Source of the DNA: an uncultured Paracoccaceae bacterium
GTDB taxonomy: Bacteria; Pseudomonadota; Alphaproteobacteria; Rhodobacterales; Rhodobacteraceae
Length of the DNA: 64,000 bases
Assembly (NCBI GenBank): GCA_937864535.1
Contig: CALMJS010000015.1
Coordinates: forward strand, 124,001 to 188,000
Direction: 5' to 3'
A program made the translations under genes and the position numbers. Numbering within the stretch: position 1 is the stretch's first letter; every line of letters begins with the position of its first letter. Below the pieces are notes generated by a model. That model worked only from the letters and a program-made list of their open reading frames with translations. It had not been told where the DNA came from and ran no database searches. This document shows, in pieces, positions 17,543 through 28,003 of this stretch.

Positions 17543-18823
17543 ATGAGCATGACCACTGCCCTTTCCGGGCTGATCGCCGCCCAACAGGACATTTCGACCA
17601 CCTCGCACAACATCGCGAACGTCGGCACCAACGCCTTTCGCAAGAGCCGCGCCGAATTTGTGGATGACTATTACACCAGCCCGATGGACAGCGTTCGCAC
17701 CGTCGTCGGCTCTGGTACCCACATGAACCGCGTTGCGGTCCAGTTCGAACAGGGCAACTTTGTCGCGACGGGCCAGACGCTGGATATGGGTATCCAGGGG
17801 CCGGGATTTTTCACTGTTGCGCCGCAACTCGACATCAACAACCAACCGACCGAGGTTCTCTATACCCGCAATGGCGGGTTCAAGCTGAATGAAAACGGCA
17901 TGATCGGGGACGGTGCGGGTCGCGTGATGCTGGCTTGGCCGGTGGCTCAGGACGGTTCTGTTCTGCAAATGACGCCCGAGGCGCTGGGTCCTGTTCATGT
18001 GCCCCTGATGCAGGGCGCTTCGTCCGCCACCGAAAATCTCAGCCTGCACCTGCGCATGCCGTCCAGCAATGATATGCTGGGCAGCCAGGATGCCGTCCCG
18101 CCGACCAACGCGTTTGATCCCGATGACGCAACCAGCTTTGCGTTTTCGACTGCGGTCCCTGTCGTCGATGCGGACGGGAATGCGATCGAGGCTCGCGCCT
18201 ATTTCGTGAAATCCGCCGAACCGAACGCCACCTCGACGGAAACCGAATTCCAGATGCACCTGATGGTCGATGGATTGGTGTTTCCCTCGACCGATCCGAG
18301 CGGGTTCTCGACCTTCAGCTTCGATGCCGGCGGTGTGTTGACCGCGACCTCGGGCGCAATGGAGTTCGCAAACTCTGTGGGCACCTATAGCGTTGACGTC
18401 ACAGGGACCCGGATGGAGGACAATCCCTTTGTCGTGTTGTCGGCAGACCATGACGGTGGCTCTCCGGAGGGTCTGTCCAACCTCGAAGTGGACCAGATGG
18501 GCGTTATCTGGGCAAACTACGGCACCGATGACCGTATTGCGCTGGCGCGTGTCGCCCTGACCAATTTCCCCAACCCGCAGGGTCTGAGCCAGGACGGCAA
18601 CGCCAGCTTTAAGATGGCGGCGGAATCGGGTGAACCGACCTATAGCGCCCCCGGCGAAAAGGGGCTGGGACAGGTTCAGTCCGGCATGCTGGAACGGTCG
18701 AACGTCGATCTGACCGAGGAATTGGTGCACCTGATCACCGCCCAGCGCAACTATCAGGCCAATGCCAAGGCGATGGAGACCTCCTCGTCCCTGATGCAGA
18801 CCATCATGAATATCCGCAACTAA
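17543..18823 (+). CDS. flgE: Flagellar hook protein FlgE
   Basis: The 426-residue hook subunit starts with the rod/hook signature (ALSGLIAAQQDISTTSHNIA, then NVGTNAFRKSR). It ends with the helical D0 segment (VHLITAQRNYQANAKAMETS). The central part is the surface domain of the hook. Length is within the usual 400-450 range. GGAGA precedes the ATG. Confidence 0.95.
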   Translation: MSMTTALSGLIAAQQDISTTSHNIANVGTNAFRKSRAEFVDDYYTSPMDSVRTVVGSGTHMNRVAVQFEQGNFVATGQTLDMGIQGPGFFTVAPQLDINNQPTEVLYTRNGGFKLNENGMIGDGAGRVMLAWPVAQDGSVLQMTPEALGPVHVPLMQGASSATENLSLHLRMPSSNDMLGSQDAVPPTNAFDPDDATSFAFSTAVPVVDADGNAIEARAYFVKSAEPNATSTETEFQMHLMVDGLVFPSTDPSGFSTFSFDAGGVLTATSGAMEFANSVGTYSVDVTGTRMEDNPFVVLSADHDGGSPEGLSNLEVDQMGVIWANYGTDDRIALARVALTNFPNPQGLSQDGNASFKMAAESGEPTYSAPGEKGLGQVQSGMLERSNVDLTEELVHLITAQRNYQANAKAMETSSSLMQTIMNIRN

Positions 18824-18852
18824 GCAATCAGTTGGCCGGAGAGGGGTAAGCG

Positions 18853-19614
18853 ATGGATAAATTGATCTATACTGTGTCGAATTCGATGAATTCGGTTCAG
18901 ACACGTCAGGCCATCACTGCCCAAAACCTGGCCAACATGAATGTGCCCGGCTATCGTCGCGACCTGCCAAACGACAATGGATCGCTGCGGACGGACAACG
19001 GGCAAAGCTTTGCGGCGCGGGTGTTTCAGATGCAGGAAGACCGATCCTACTATTCCGGTGAGGTCGGTTTCATGGATCAGACGGGCGATCCGCTGGATAT
19101 CTCGATTGCAGAAGAGGGCTATTTCTATGTCCAGGAGGGCGATGGTCAGGTCGGCCTGACACGGCGTGGGGATTTGCGCACCGATGGGCTAGGGCGTCTG
19201 ACCAACGGGGCCAACGAATTGATCCTGGACGTCAATATGCAGCCTATCGTCTTGCCGCCGCACCGGTCGATGCAGATCGACGATGTGGGTCAGATTTCCA
19301 TCGTTCCCATCGACTCGCAAACTGGCGACCCCGAGCCGGTCAATATGCTCGCGACCGTGGCGCCGGACCCCAATCTGGCCCTGACCAAGGGGCTGGACGG
19401 GCTGATCCGCGGGCTGGACGGGCTCGTCCCGCTACCCAACCAGTTGGCCACGGTTCAACAGGGCGTGCTCGAGGGTGCGAACGTGAACACGACCGAAGAG
19501 CTGATTGCCATGATCGATCTGCAGCGGGGGTTTGAAATGAATACCCGCATGATCGAAACCGCCAAGGAACTGGACGAATCCGGCGCCAGCCTGATGCGCG
19601 CCCCGCAAGAATAA
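18853..19614 (+). CDS. flgF: Flagellar basal-body rod protein FlgF
   Basis: The 253-residue rod protein has the N-terminal motif (SNSMNSVQTRQAITAQNLAN) and the C-terminal helix (TTEELIAMIDLQRGFEMNTR). It fits FlgF by size and by its place between flgE and flgG. It is the last gene before a new sigma-54 promoter, though read-through into flgG is possible. Confidence 0.92.
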   Translation: MDKLIYTVSNSMNSVQTRQAITAQNLANMNVPGYRRDLPNDNGSLRTDNGQSFAARVFQMQEDRSYYSGEVGFMDQTGDPLDISIAEEGYFYVQEGDGQVGLTRRGDLRTDGLGRLTNGANELILDVNMQPIVLPPHRSMQIDDVGQISIVPIDSQTGDPEPVNMLATVAPDPNLALTKGLDGLIRGLDGLVPLPNQLATVQQGVLEGANVNTTEELIAMIDLQRGFEMNTRMIETAKELDESGASLMRAPQE

Positions 19615-19632
19615 GGGCGTTTCGTCGCTGGG

Positions 19633-19648
19633 TGGCACGGGGTTTGCA
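19633..19648 (+). promoter_or_regulatory. Sigma-54 (-24/-12) promoter of flgG
   Basis: TGGCACG-N4-TTGCA, an exact consensus match, lies in the 70-base gap between flgF and flgG and 36 bases before the flgG start. It would add extra transcription of the distal rod, rings, FlgK and FlgL. Confidence 0.9.
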
Positions 19649-19684
19649 GCCTTTGGGGTGTAATGACCCCGCAAGGAGCCCCCA

Positions 19685-20473
19685 ATGTCCACCAACGCCA
19701 TGCATGTCGCCAAGACAGGGCTGAACGCCCAGCAGACCCGGCTACAGGTCATCGCCAACAACCTGGCGAACGTGAATACCACCGGGTTCAAGCGCGACCG
19801 CGCCAATTTCGAAACCTTGCTCTATCAGGTCTCCCGCCCCGGCGGTGATCCGACCTCGCAGGATACGCAACTGACGTCGTCGCTGGCGCTGGGCACCGGT
19901 GTGCGCGTGGTCAGCACCGATAAACTCTATACCCAAGGGTCGCTCTCGGACACTGGCAACGCGCTGGATGTCGGGATCAACGGTCAGGGCTTTTTCCAGG
20001 TTCTGATGCCGGACGGCCGGATTGGCTATACCCGTGACGGGTCGTTTTCGATGAATGACCAGGGCATTCTGACGACCCATTCGGGCTATGTCGTCCAGCC
20101 GGAAATCGAAATTCCCGCAGGGGCGATGCAGATCAACATTTCCAATGACGGTGTCGTGTCCGTGCTGATGCCCGGCGCAACCGAGCGCGAGGAAATGGGA
20201 CAGATCACGCTGGCGAATTTTGCCAACCCGCGCGGTCTGGAGCCGGTCGGAGAAAACTTTGTCGTCGAAACGATGGCCAGCGGCGCCCCCATCGTTGGCG
20301 TCCCGATCGAGGATGGCATGGGCCAACTGCAACAGGGGATGCTGGAAACCTCGAACGTCAACGTGGTGCAAGAGCTGGTCGACATGATCGAAACCCAGCG
20401 CGCCTACGAAATCAATTCCAAGTCCATTTCGGCAGCGGACGAGATGCTCCGCTTTATGTCCAACAAGATCTGA
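19685..20473 (+). CDS. flgG: Distal rod protein FlgG
   Basis: This 262-residue protein carries the highly conserved FlgG start (AKTGLNAQQTRLQVIANNLA, then NVNTTGFKRDRANF) and end (ELVDMIETQRAYEINSKSIS). It builds the distal rod that passes through the P and L rings. GCAAGGAGC precedes the ATG. Length is the usual one. Confidence 0.97.
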   Translation: MSTNAMHVAKTGLNAQQTRLQVIANNLANVNTTGFKRDRANFETLLYQVSRPGGDPTSQDTQLTSSLALGTGVRVVSTDKLYTQGSLSDTGNALDVGINGQGFFQVLMPDGRIGYTRDGSFSMNDQGILTTHSGYVVQPEIEIPAGAMQINISNDGVVSVLMPGATEREEMGQITLANFANPRGLEPVGENFVVETMASGAPIVGVPIEDGMGQLQQGMLETSNVNVVQELVDMIETQRAYEINSKSISAADEMLRFMSNKI

Positions 20474-20485
20474 TCAGGAGTGATC

Positions 20486-21145
20486 ATGCGTACTCACCTG
20501 CTTTTCTCGGCTCTGGCGCTGACCGCGGCCTGTTCGACCTATACCGAAGAGGTCACCTCGGCCAATTATCAGCCGATCTACCCAGAGGCCCCGATGTATG
20601 CGGCCAATGCCTCGCCGACCGGCGGCATCTATCACGCCAGCGCCCAGGGCCTGTTCGTTCAGGATCGCCGCGCCGCGCAGGTGGGCGACGTGCTGACGGT
20701 CGATCTGTCCGAACGGTTCACCGCCAGCGTTTCCCTATCGGCCGCATCCGGTCGGACCAGCAGTTACAGCGCCGATTTGCCGAATATGCTGACAGGCGGG
20801 TTCGACGATGGTCTGTTGACCAACGGGACCACACAGACCTTTCAGGGGACAGGATCGAACAACCAGTCCAATTCGCTGCGTGGCCGGATGACGGTGCAGG
20901 TGTCCCGCGTGCTGCCCGGCGGTCTGCTCGAAATCATGGGCGAAAAGCGGCTGCGCCTGAATTCCGGCAACGAATATATCCGCATCACCGGCGTTGTGCG
21001 CCCCGAAGACATCGACGCCAGCAATATGGTGTCATCTGACCGCATCGCCAACGCGCGGATCGAATATGTCGGTGCAGGCAATGCCGCGGACAGCACCCGC
21101 CCGGGTTGGCTATCGCGCGGGCTACAGGCGGTGTCGCCGCTATGA
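20486..21145 (+). CDS. flgH: Flagellar L-ring lipoprotein FlgH
   Basis: The protein from the ATG at 20486 has 219 residues and begins with a lipoprotein signal peptide (lipobox LTAAC, Cys about 17). FlgH motifs [34 protein letters not shown] and [17 protein letters not shown] are present. It forms the outer-membrane L ring. The ATG five bases after AGGAG is preferred to the GTG at 20480. Its stop overlaps flgI by four bases. Confidence 0.95.
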   Translation: MRTHLLFSALALTAACSTYTEEVTSANYQPIYPEAPMYAANASPTGGIYHASAQGLFVQDRRAAQVGDVLTVDLSERFTASVSLSAASGRTSSYSADLPNMLTGGFDDGLLTNGTTQTFQGTGSNNQSNSLRGRMTVQVSRVLPGGLLEIMGEKRLRLNSGNEYIRITGVVRPEDIDASNMVSSDRIANARIEYVGAGNAADSTRPGWLSRGLQAVSPL

Positions 21146-22263
21146 TCAAATACGTTGTCGCCTGTATCGCCGCCTTTGTGCTCATGTCCTCGCCCGCCGA
21201 AGCGGACAGGATCAAGGATATGACAAGCGTCGAGGGGGTTCGCTCGAACCCGCTCGTCGGCTACGGGATTGTCGTCGGCTTGTCCGGGACAGGCGATGGC
21301 GGCAATGGTCTGACGCTCCAATCCATGCAGTCGATGCTGTCGCGGATGGGGCTCGCTGTCGAAGTGGGCGACATCGTCGCCGATAACGCTGCGGCGGTGA
21401 TGGTCACGGCAACGCTCGGGCCGTTCCTAAAGACCGGACAGGCGATCGACGTGACCGTTTCGACCGTGGGCGAGGCAGAGTCGCTTCAGGGCGGGACGCT
21501 GCTGATGACCCCGCTGATGGGGGCGGATGGTGAAATCTATGCCATCGCGCAGGGCAACCTGATCGTCGGCGGCATGGGGATCAGCGCGAATGACGGGTCG
21601 TCCCTGACAGTGAACATTCCCACCGTTGGACGGGTTCCGAATGGCGCGACCGTCGAGCGCATGGTCGAGAGCCCGTTTCAGAACGCGGATTCGATGATCC
21701 TCAACCTGAACCGTTCGGATTTCTCGACCGCCGCCGCTGTGGCGGAGGCGATCAATGGCGTGTTCGGGCCAGGTGTGGCTGTTGCCCTCGATGGGACCTC
21801 GATCCGCGTTCAGGCCCCGGCTGACCCCGATCAGCGCGTGTCGTTTATGGGGCTGGTCGAAAATATCCAAGTGATGCCCGACCCGCCCGCAGCGCGTGTC
21901 GTCGTCAACAGCCGCACCGGCACCGTGGTGATCGGCGGCGAGGTTCTCGTGACGCCCGCAGCCGTGACCCATGGCGGGCTGACGGTCAAAATCAACGAGG
22001 ATTACAACGTCGATCAGAGCGCGACTGTCGCGATGAATGGCGACTCGACCGTCGTCGCCCCCGCCGAGCCGACCATCACGCCCGACAGCCAGCTCTACGT
22101 CAACGAAGAGCCGGCCCGTGCGTTTCTGTTCGATCCAGGTGTCTCGCTGGCCTCACTGGTCGATGCGATCAACGGCGTCGGTGCCAGCCCCAGCGATCTG
22201 GTGGCAATCCTCGAAGCCCTGCGCGAGGCAGGGGCTCTTCGGGCGGAACTCATTGTTATCTAA
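21142..22263 (+). CDS. flgI: Flagellar P-ring protein FlgI
   Basis: The 373-residue protein starts at the ATGA overlap with flgH and has a signal peptide cut after SSPAEA. FlgI signatures are [47 protein letters not shown] and the C-terminal [19 protein letters not shown]. It builds the periplasmic P ring around the rod. The chaperone gene flgA, often found near flgI, was not seen in this window. Confidence 0.96.
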   Translation: MIKYVVACIAAFVLMSSPAEADRIKDMTSVEGVRSNPLVGYGIVVGLSGTGDGGNGLTLQSMQSMLSRMGLAVEVGDIVADNAAAVMVTATLGPFLKTGQAIDVTVSTVGEAESLQGGTLLMTPLMGADGEIYAIAQGNLIVGGMGISANDGSSLTVNIPTVGRVPNGATVERMVESPFQNADSMILNLNRSDFSTAAAVAEAINGVFGPGVAVALDGTSIRVQAPADPDQRVSFMGLVENIQVMPDPPAARVVVNSRTGTVVIGGEVLVTPAAVTHGGLTVKINEDYNVDQSATVAMNGDSTVVAPAEPTITPDSQLYVNEEPARAFLFDPGVSLASLVDAINGVGASPSDLVAILEALREAGALRAELIVI

Positions 22264-22274
22264 GGTAAACGGTT

Positions 22275-22589
22275 ATGGAACTAACCTCTGGTGTCCCCTA
22301 CCTCTCGCCCAGCCTCACGGCCGCGCAGTCTGGTCCCTCTGCCTCGGATCGGCGGGATCAGGATCTGCGGACAGCCGCCCAAGGGTTTGAGGCGATTTTC
22401 CTCACCACGCTCATGCGCAATGGCCGCAGCGAGGCATTTCAGGACGAGTTGACCGGCTCTAACGCCGTTCGGTCATCGCAGGATATGTTCGACATGCAGG
22501 TGGGACAGATGCTCTCGAGCAAATCCCGTCTGGGGATTGCCGAGGCCGTCTATCGTCAGTTTTCCTCTCAGGCCGCGCGGCAGGAGTAA
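22275..22589 (+). CDS. flgJ: Rod-binding protein FlgJ, short form without muramidase
   Basis: The 104-residue protein equals only the N-terminal rod-capping domain of FlgJ (AAQGFEAIFLTTLMRNGR, SSQDMFDMQVGQMLSSK). The peptidoglycan hydrolase half of enterobacterial FlgJ is absent. In R. sphaeroides this function is supplied by the separate enzyme SltF, and an sltF gene lies downstream at 28004. It is four bases upstream of flgK. Confidence 0.9.
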   Translation: MELTSGVPYLSPSLTAAQSGPSASDRRDQDLRTAAQGFEAIFLTTLMRNGRSEAFQDELTGSNAVRSSQDMFDMQVGQMLSSKSRLGIAEAVYRQFSSQAARQE

Positions 22590-22593
22590 CTAG

Positions 22594-25500
22594 ATGCCCA
22601 ACCTTCTCGATATCGGCACGAGCGCGGTTCTGGCCTATCGGACCGCATTGACGACGACGGGCGAAAACATCGCTAACGCCGAAACAGAAGGATATGCCCG
22701 CCGCGATATCAGCATCGCCGAAATCACCGGCGCCCAGATGTCGCCGACCACGCGCAATTCCGGCGGGCAGGGTGTTCAGGTTGATGAAGTCCGCCGCGCC
22801 TACGACGGGTTTCTGGCAGAACGTGTCCGCTCGACCGCGAGCGCCTATAGTTCGTCCACAGCCTTTGCTACGGTATCACAGGCGGTCGAAGATCTGTTCT
22901 TGCCGTCGAATGGCGGTATCGCCAAGGGGCTGGACGGGTTCTTTAGTGCACTCTCGACCCTGTCAGGCAATCCCTCCGACCTCGCCTTGCGGCAATCGAC
23001 GCTCGAGGCGGGCCGCGCCATGGCGACCTCGATCGCCGATGTCGCCTCTAACCTGATTTCCCTGCGCGAAGATATCGTTGTGCAGGCCGAAAATGCCGCC
23101 GACATTCTGACCCAGCGCCTGTCCACACTGTCCGAACTGGAACGGGGTCTGACCGGGGCCAGCAATAGCAACGGCGGGCTGAACCCGATCTTTGACAAGC
23201 GCGATGCCATCCTCAAGGAAATCGCAGAGATGACCGGCGTCACCACGCAGGTCGACGCCTTTGGCCGTTCGGAAATCCGACTGGGCGCGACGATGGGCGG
23301 GCCGATCCTGTTCGATGCCGGCGCCGCGGCCTATGTCACCGTCGAAGCGGAAACCGACCTGCGCCTGAACGTCTATTTCGAAGGCGAAACCAAAGAGAGC
23401 ACGCAGATTTCCGGTGGTCTGATCCAAGGTTATCGCGCGGCGCTGGGGGCGATCGACGAAGCCTTGACGCAGTTGAATTCGTTTGCGGGCCGGATCGCGG
23501 AGGATATCAACACCCTCCATGCCTCGGGGATGGATCTGGATGGCAATATTGGCGGCGATTTGTTCCGCCTCGAGGGCTGGGAGGCCTCGGCGGTCGTCGC
23601 GAACCGCGGTCAGTCCTTTGTGGAATTTACCGTCACCAACCGCCAGCTTGCCTCTGATCTGGGGGCCTTCACGCTGGTGCGTGATGCCACCACCGGTCTG
23701 TGGAATGCCCAAGATGCCAGTGGCACCGTTCTGGCCAGCGGGGCGGAAATTCTGACGCTCAGCGGTCTGACTGTCACTGTCACCGGATCTCCGGCGGATG
23801 GGGATCGTATTGACGTCTCGCCTGTCACCGGACGGGCGGTCGATATGGCGATGGTTCTAACCGATGCCACCGAATTGGCGGCGGCGGCGTCGTCTCTGGT
23901 CGTGCCGGCGGCGACGAACACCGGCACAGGTGTCGCGGTCATGGGCCGGATTCCGGTGTCGGCACCTGCCGTCGATGACCTTGCCGATATCCTGACGGTC
24001 AGCGGATCAGGAGCCGACGCGGTCAACCTGTTGCAATCGGGCGTCGTGGGGTATGTCCCTGCCGGTGCGACCTCGCTTGATCTGGCGGCGCTGGGCATTC
24101 AGGGCATGATGGACTTTGCCCTTACGGATGCGAATGCGGGCTCTGCCTCGGCGCTGTCCGTGGTGCTGGGCGGCACCACCTATAGCTTTGCCCTCTCCGG
24201 TTCTGGGGCCAGCAGTGTCGCGGACCTGGCGGCTGCGCTGAATGCGGGGACATTGACCACGGCGGCAGGCGAGAGCTTTGCCGACCTCGGCCTCTTTGCG
24301 GCAGGAACGGATGGCCAATTGACCCTCGCCGTGGGCGACGGGGATTTTGGCGCGGTCGCCACGCTGACCTCTGGCGCGGGGACGGCGACGGGTGCCCGGA
24401 CGCTGGCGCAGGCGGGCGGCGCGACCGTCCAAGTGTTTACGCGCAACGGTGTGCAAATCGCTGGCACCCCACTGGATGCGATTTCCGCGACCCAGCTGCT
24501 TACGACGGCAAACGGATTTTTTGACGGTGCGACCTACAACGATGATTACCTCTATCCGGCAGGGACGAGCGGCTACCGCGGCATGAGCCTGTCCCAGCAG
24601 TCCGTTCCCGGGGCCGAGGTGATCCGGCTGGCGATGGCGGACCCGCTGACCTGGTCGTCGTCTTCTTTGCCAACCGCAACAGCCGCCCAAACCCTGACCC
24701 TGTCCTATGTTCCGGGCGAAGACGTCAGCATCGACCTGCCGGCGGGCATGTCGGCGCGGCGCGCTGCCGCGCTGATCGACGACCAAGTCGAGGGCATGCA
24801 GGTCAGCGCCGTAACCTCGGTCGGGTTGACCGTTTCGACGGATGGCTTGGTCAGTTTCAAAATCGAAGGCGATAACATCGATCCGATCTCGATTTCCGGA
24901 TTGGTGTCGTCGGGCCGGATGGATACGCTGGCCCAGTCGATCAATGTCGCGACCGGACGCACCGGAATCACCGCCTCTCTGTCGCCGGACGGAAGCCGTA
25001 TCGTTCTGACCCATCCCACCGGCGAGAGTATTCGCCTGACCGAATTCGGACATGCCGCTGGCGGGACGATGGACATCGCTGCGGCCGATCAACACGGCGC
25101 CGTGACGGGGCTGCCAACGACGCTTGGCGCGGGGGTGGACAATATCCATGTGACCGGAACTGTCATCATGGAGGCCCCGGCGAGCTTTGGCGTCGGCTAT
25201 GATAGCGCGATGTATGCCTCGGCCACCGATACCGAAATGGGCGGACTGGTCGAACGCAGTTTCGGGCGGGCAGGGGCTGATCAGACCTTTGTGTTCTCTG
25301 GCAATAGCGACCTCGATTCCGGCGCGGCGAGTGTCGACGGGCTGATGTCCCAGGCCCCCAACGCCCGGTATGAATTGACGGTGAACGGCGTGACGGTCGA
25401 TTACACCGGAGATGCGCCTGCTGCCGGTCTGGCCTCGGCCCTGCGAACGCAGGCTCCGCAGTCTGCATTGATTGGCGGCGTGGTCTCGACCTTGCCGGTG

Positions 25501-26691
25501 ACCGGGGCTGCGACCTCGGTCCTGCTGGGCGGCGATACCTATGTCCTGCGCATGAATGCCAGCGGCGGCATCGACGTCAGCGGCCCCGAAGAGGGGCGTC
25601 TCACCGCCAGCTTTGACAGTTCGAACCGGCTGCAAATCGCGGTGACGGATGGCACATTGGATGGCGCTGCGCTGCGGGTGCAGACAGGGCAATCCGGCGC
25701 GGCGGCCTTTGGTCTGGATGCAACAGGTGGCCCGACGTCGGTCGTGACAGGGCAGGCGATGGACCCCGGCGGCTTGCCCGGCACCATGGAGATCGAGATC
25801 GCCGGAACCAGCTACAGCATCGGCGTTGCTACAGGCGGCGCGACGCTCCCCGGCGGCTTTCCCGGCACAGCCAGCGTGAGCGGTGGCGTGATGTCGTTTA
25901 CCTTTGCTTCGACCACGGGGCCGGTGCGGTTTCTGCCCTCGGCTGCCGCCACGGCCGCGGGGTTCTCTACCCTCGGGGCCGAGGCACGGGTCGATGGCGA
26001 CAGCCTGTCGATCAACGCCACCGGCGATGACGCCGTAGAGGCCAGCATCGACGTCTCTGCCCTTGCCAGCCAGCGGATCAACCTGACGAACCTGCCGCCG
26101 GAGGATTTGATCGTGGTGGTGACCGGCGGTTCGCCCCTGCGGATTGCCGGAAGCTATGCGGCCGGAACGCCGCCTGTCACACCGCCCAGCGTACGGGTAG
26201 AGGTGACCGACGCCGTAGCGGGGGCCGTGCGTCTGGTCGACGAGGCCAGCGGCCATACCATCGCCGAACGTGTTCTGGATGCCAGCCGATCCGCCGTCTT
26301 TGGCGACGTGCAATTTGCCCTGACCGGCAATCCGGACGATGGCGACAGTTTCGCGCTGGCCAGCAACGACGGCTACGTCGGCGATAGCCGGAACATCAAC
26401 GCGATGGCAGCCCTGCGCAATGCGGACCCGACCACCGGCAAGGGCGGATTTGGCCGTATCCTCGCCGCGCTTCAGGCGCAAAAGGGCGCGATGACGGCGG
26501 CAGCGAATGCCAGGGTTGAGGTCACAGACGCTAACCGTGAGAGCGCAGAGCGCGTCTACAGTGACAAAACCGACGTGAACTTGGACGAACAGGCCGCCCG
26601 CCTGATCGATCAACAACAAGCCTACCAGGCAGCGGCACAGATTCTGAGCGTCGCGAACGAACTCTTTGACACGCTGCTGCAATCTCTCTGA
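22594..26691 (+). CDS. flgK: Hook-filament junction protein FlgK (HAP1), giant form
   Basis: This protein of 1365 residues is about 2.5 times the size of enterobacterial FlgK. The N-terminal motif (TTTGENIANAETEGYARRDI) and C-terminal helix (NLDEQAARLIDQQQAYQAAA) identify FlgK. The expansion is a long Ala/Gly/Thr/Ser-rich middle region, about residues 330-1270, probably many beta domains exposed on the surface. A similarly large FlgK is known in R. sphaeroides. GGCAGGAG precedes the ATG. A 919-residue antisense ORF here is a shadow. Confidence 0.95.
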   Translation: MPNLLDIGTSAVLAYRTALTTTGENIANAETEGYARRDISIAEITGAQMSPTTRNSGGQGVQVDEVRRAYDGFLAERVRSTASAYSSSTAFATVSQAVEDLFLPSNGGIAKGLDGFFSALSTLSGNPSDLALRQSTLEAGRAMATSIADVASNLISLREDIVVQAENAADILTQRLSTLSELERGLTGASNSNGGLNPIFDKRDAILKEIAEMTGVTTQVDAFGRSEIRLGATMGGPILFDAGAAAYVTVEAETDLRLNVYFEGETKESTQISGGLIQGYRAALGAIDEALTQLNSFAGRIAEDINTLHASGMDLDGNIGGDLFRLEGWEASAVVANRGQSFVEFTVTNRQLASDLGAFTLVRDATTGLWNAQDASGTVLASGAEILTLSGLTVTVTGSPADGDRIDVSPVTGRAVDMAMVLTDATELAAAASSLVVPAATNTGTGVAVMGRIPVSAPAVDDLADILTVSGSGADAVNLLQSGVVGYVPAGATSLDLAALGIQGMMDFALTDANAGSASALSVVLGGTTYSFALSGSGASSVADLAAALNAGTLTTAAGESFADLGLFAAGTDGQLTLAVGDGDFGAVATLTSGAGTATGARTLAQAGGATVQVFTRNGVQIAGTPLDAISATQLLTTANGFFDGATYNDDYLYPAGTSGYRGMSLSQQSVPGAEVIRLAMADPLTWSSSSLPTATAAQTLTLSYVPGEDVSIDLPAGMSARRAAALIDDQVEGMQVSAVTSVGLTVSTDGLVSFKIEGDNIDPISISGLVSSGRMDTLAQSINVATGRTGITASLSPDGSRIVLTHPTGESIRLTEFGHAAGGTMDIAAADQHGAVTGLPTTLGAGVDNIHVTGTVIMEAPASFGVGYDSAMYASATDTEMGGLVERSFGRAGADQTFVFSGNSDLDSGAASVDGLMSQAPNARYELTVNGVTVDYTGDAPAAGLASALRTQAPQSALIGGVVSTLPVTGAATSVLLGGDTYVLRMNASGGIDVSGPEEGRLTASFDSSNRLQIAVTDGTLDGAALRVQTGQSGAAAFGLDATGGPTSVVTGQAMDPGGLPGTMEIEIAGTSYSIGVATGGATLPGGFPGTASVSGGVMSFTFASTTGPVRFLPSAAATAAGFSTLGAEARVDGDSLSINATGDDAVEASIDVSALASQRINLTNLPPEDLIVVVTGGSPLRIAGSYAAGTPPVTPPSVRVEVTDAVAGAVRLVDEASGHTIAERVLDASRSAVFGDVQFALTGNPDDGDSFALASNDGYVGDSRNINAMAALRNADPTTGKGGFGRILAALQAQKGAMTAAANARVEVTDANRESAERVYSDKTDVNLDEQAARLIDQQQAYQAAAQILSVANELFDTLLQSL

Positions 26692-26701
26692 GGACTGATC
26701 C

Positions 26702-27964
26702 ATGACCATCGGCAATTCTTTGGCAACTGAACTGGCGAACCGCGCCTTTTCGCGGACCGCTGACAAGATTTCTGATTTGCAGGGCCTGATTGCCTCGGGG
26801 AAAAATGACCCACGGGCCTCTGCCGACCAGATGCGTGCGGCGCAGTTGTCCGCGCTGCGCGAACAGCGGGCCGCGATGGATCATTTTACAAACGCTGCGG
26901 AACAGGCCGCCAGCCGCGTCGCACTGTCCGATCAGGCGATCGGCGATGCGGCCACGCTGATGCGCCGTCTGTCAGAATTGGCTATTCAGGCCGGAAACGA
27001 CACGCTGCCGGATGAAGGGATGCAGGGTATCCAGGTCGAGGCAGAGACCCTGCGGTCTGCCCTGGTCGAGATCGCCAACCGCGTCGACGCCTTGGGCCAG
27101 CCGCTGTTTGCCGGCTATTCGCCTGCCCCCGCCTATGAGGAAACCGCGACCGGCGTGCGCTATTTGGGCGACGGCGGGCGGCCATCTCAACGGTTGTCTG
27201 AAACCCTGACCTTGCCTGTGGGCCTGAACGGGGCTGAATTGTTCGGCGCAACCCCGTCAGGCGACGGGAAAATGGATGTGTTCCAGATCGTTGACGAATT
27301 GATCGACAGCTTTGGCGTCGAAATGCACAATTCACGGTCCGAGGTGGCGATCACCGGACGCGCCGAGGTACATCTGACCGGCGGGCGGGATGCGCGTACG
27401 GTGTCGATGACGCTGGGCGGGCCTCTGGGATCGGTCGATCTGGATCTGGATGTCGTGGCGGGGATGACCGCAACCGTTGTGGACCAGATCAATGCACATA
27501 CCGCAGCCACCGGGATTACCGCGTCCCTGACGGCTGATGGCAAAGGCTTTGAACTGAATGCCGAAGGTGAAATTACGATCGAGGGTCTGAGCCGCGATGA
27601 CAATCCGACGGCTCATATCGGCACAATCCAGCAGCTCGAATTCCGAGGTGAACCGGGCAAGCCCATGTTGCGGCTCAAGACCGAGGCGATGTCTGCCACC
27701 GCCATGCTGGAGCAGGTGCAGGATGCCTTGGCGCATTTTGCCACCAAACGCGCCGAAGTAGGGGCGATGGGATCGACCGTCGATGCCCAGAAAGAGGCCA
27801 TCGACGTGCGACGCCTGAACATTGATACCGCCGTCGCCGGCTTGGAGGATCTGGACGTCGCGGCGGCGATCACACGGTTGGAAACGTTGCTCTTGAACCG
27901 CGATGCGGCGCAGCAAACCTATGTGCAGATCACCCGGACATCCCTGTTCGATTATTTGCGCTAG
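26702..27964 (+). CDS. flgL: Hook-filament junction protein FlgL (HAP3)
   Basis: The 420-residue protein has flagellin-like ends: the N-terminal helices (ELAIQAGNDTLPDEG, EIANRVDALGQPLFAGYSP) and the C-terminal segment (AAAITRLETLLLNRDAAQQT). It forms the second junction layer between hook and filament. It lies ten bases after flgK and ends the flgB-flgL operon. The middle part shows weak filament-domain character and is somewhat longer than in E. coli. Confidence 0.92.
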   Translation: MTIGNSLATELANRAFSRTADKISDLQGLIASGKNDPRASADQMRAAQLSALREQRAAMDHFTNAAEQAASRVALSDQAIGDAATLMRRLSELAIQAGNDTLPDEGMQGIQVEAETLRSALVEIANRVDALGQPLFAGYSPAPAYEETATGVRYLGDGGRPSQRLSETLTLPVGLNGAELFGATPSGDGKMDVFQIVDELIDSFGVEMHNSRSEVAITGRAEVHLTGGRDARTVSMTLGGPLGSVDLDLDVVAGMTATVVDQINAHTAATGITASLTADGKGFELNAEGEITIEGLSRDDNPTAHIGTIQQLEFRGEPGKPMLRLKTEAMSATAMLEQVQDALAHFATKRAEVGAMGSTVDAQKEAIDVRRLNIDTAVAGLEDLDVAAAITRLETLLLNRDAAQQTYVQITRTSLFDYLR

Positions 27965-27976
27965 GGCGGACCCGTC

Positions 27977-27992
27977 TGGCGCGATCATTGCA
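27977..27992 (+). promoter_or_regulatory. Sigma-54 (-24/-12) promoter of sltF
   Basis: TGGCGCG-N4-TTGCA lies in the 39-base gap after flgL and 12 bases before the sltF start. It has one core change (A to G) and the correct ten-base GG to GC spacing. The very short distance to the ATG is unusual, so part of the sltF mRNA may start almost at the start codon. Confidence 0.7.
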
Positions 27993-28003
27993 GCGGGGTC
28001 GGT

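Noticed and set aside
16598-18904. 768-residue ORF on the - strand opposite flgC-flgE
   Set aside because: Shadow frame of three well-supported rod and hook genes.
24007-26766. 919-residue ORF on the - strand opposite flgK
   Set aside because: It is antisense to a clear FlgK, has a composition typical of high-G+C shadow frames and shows no domain.
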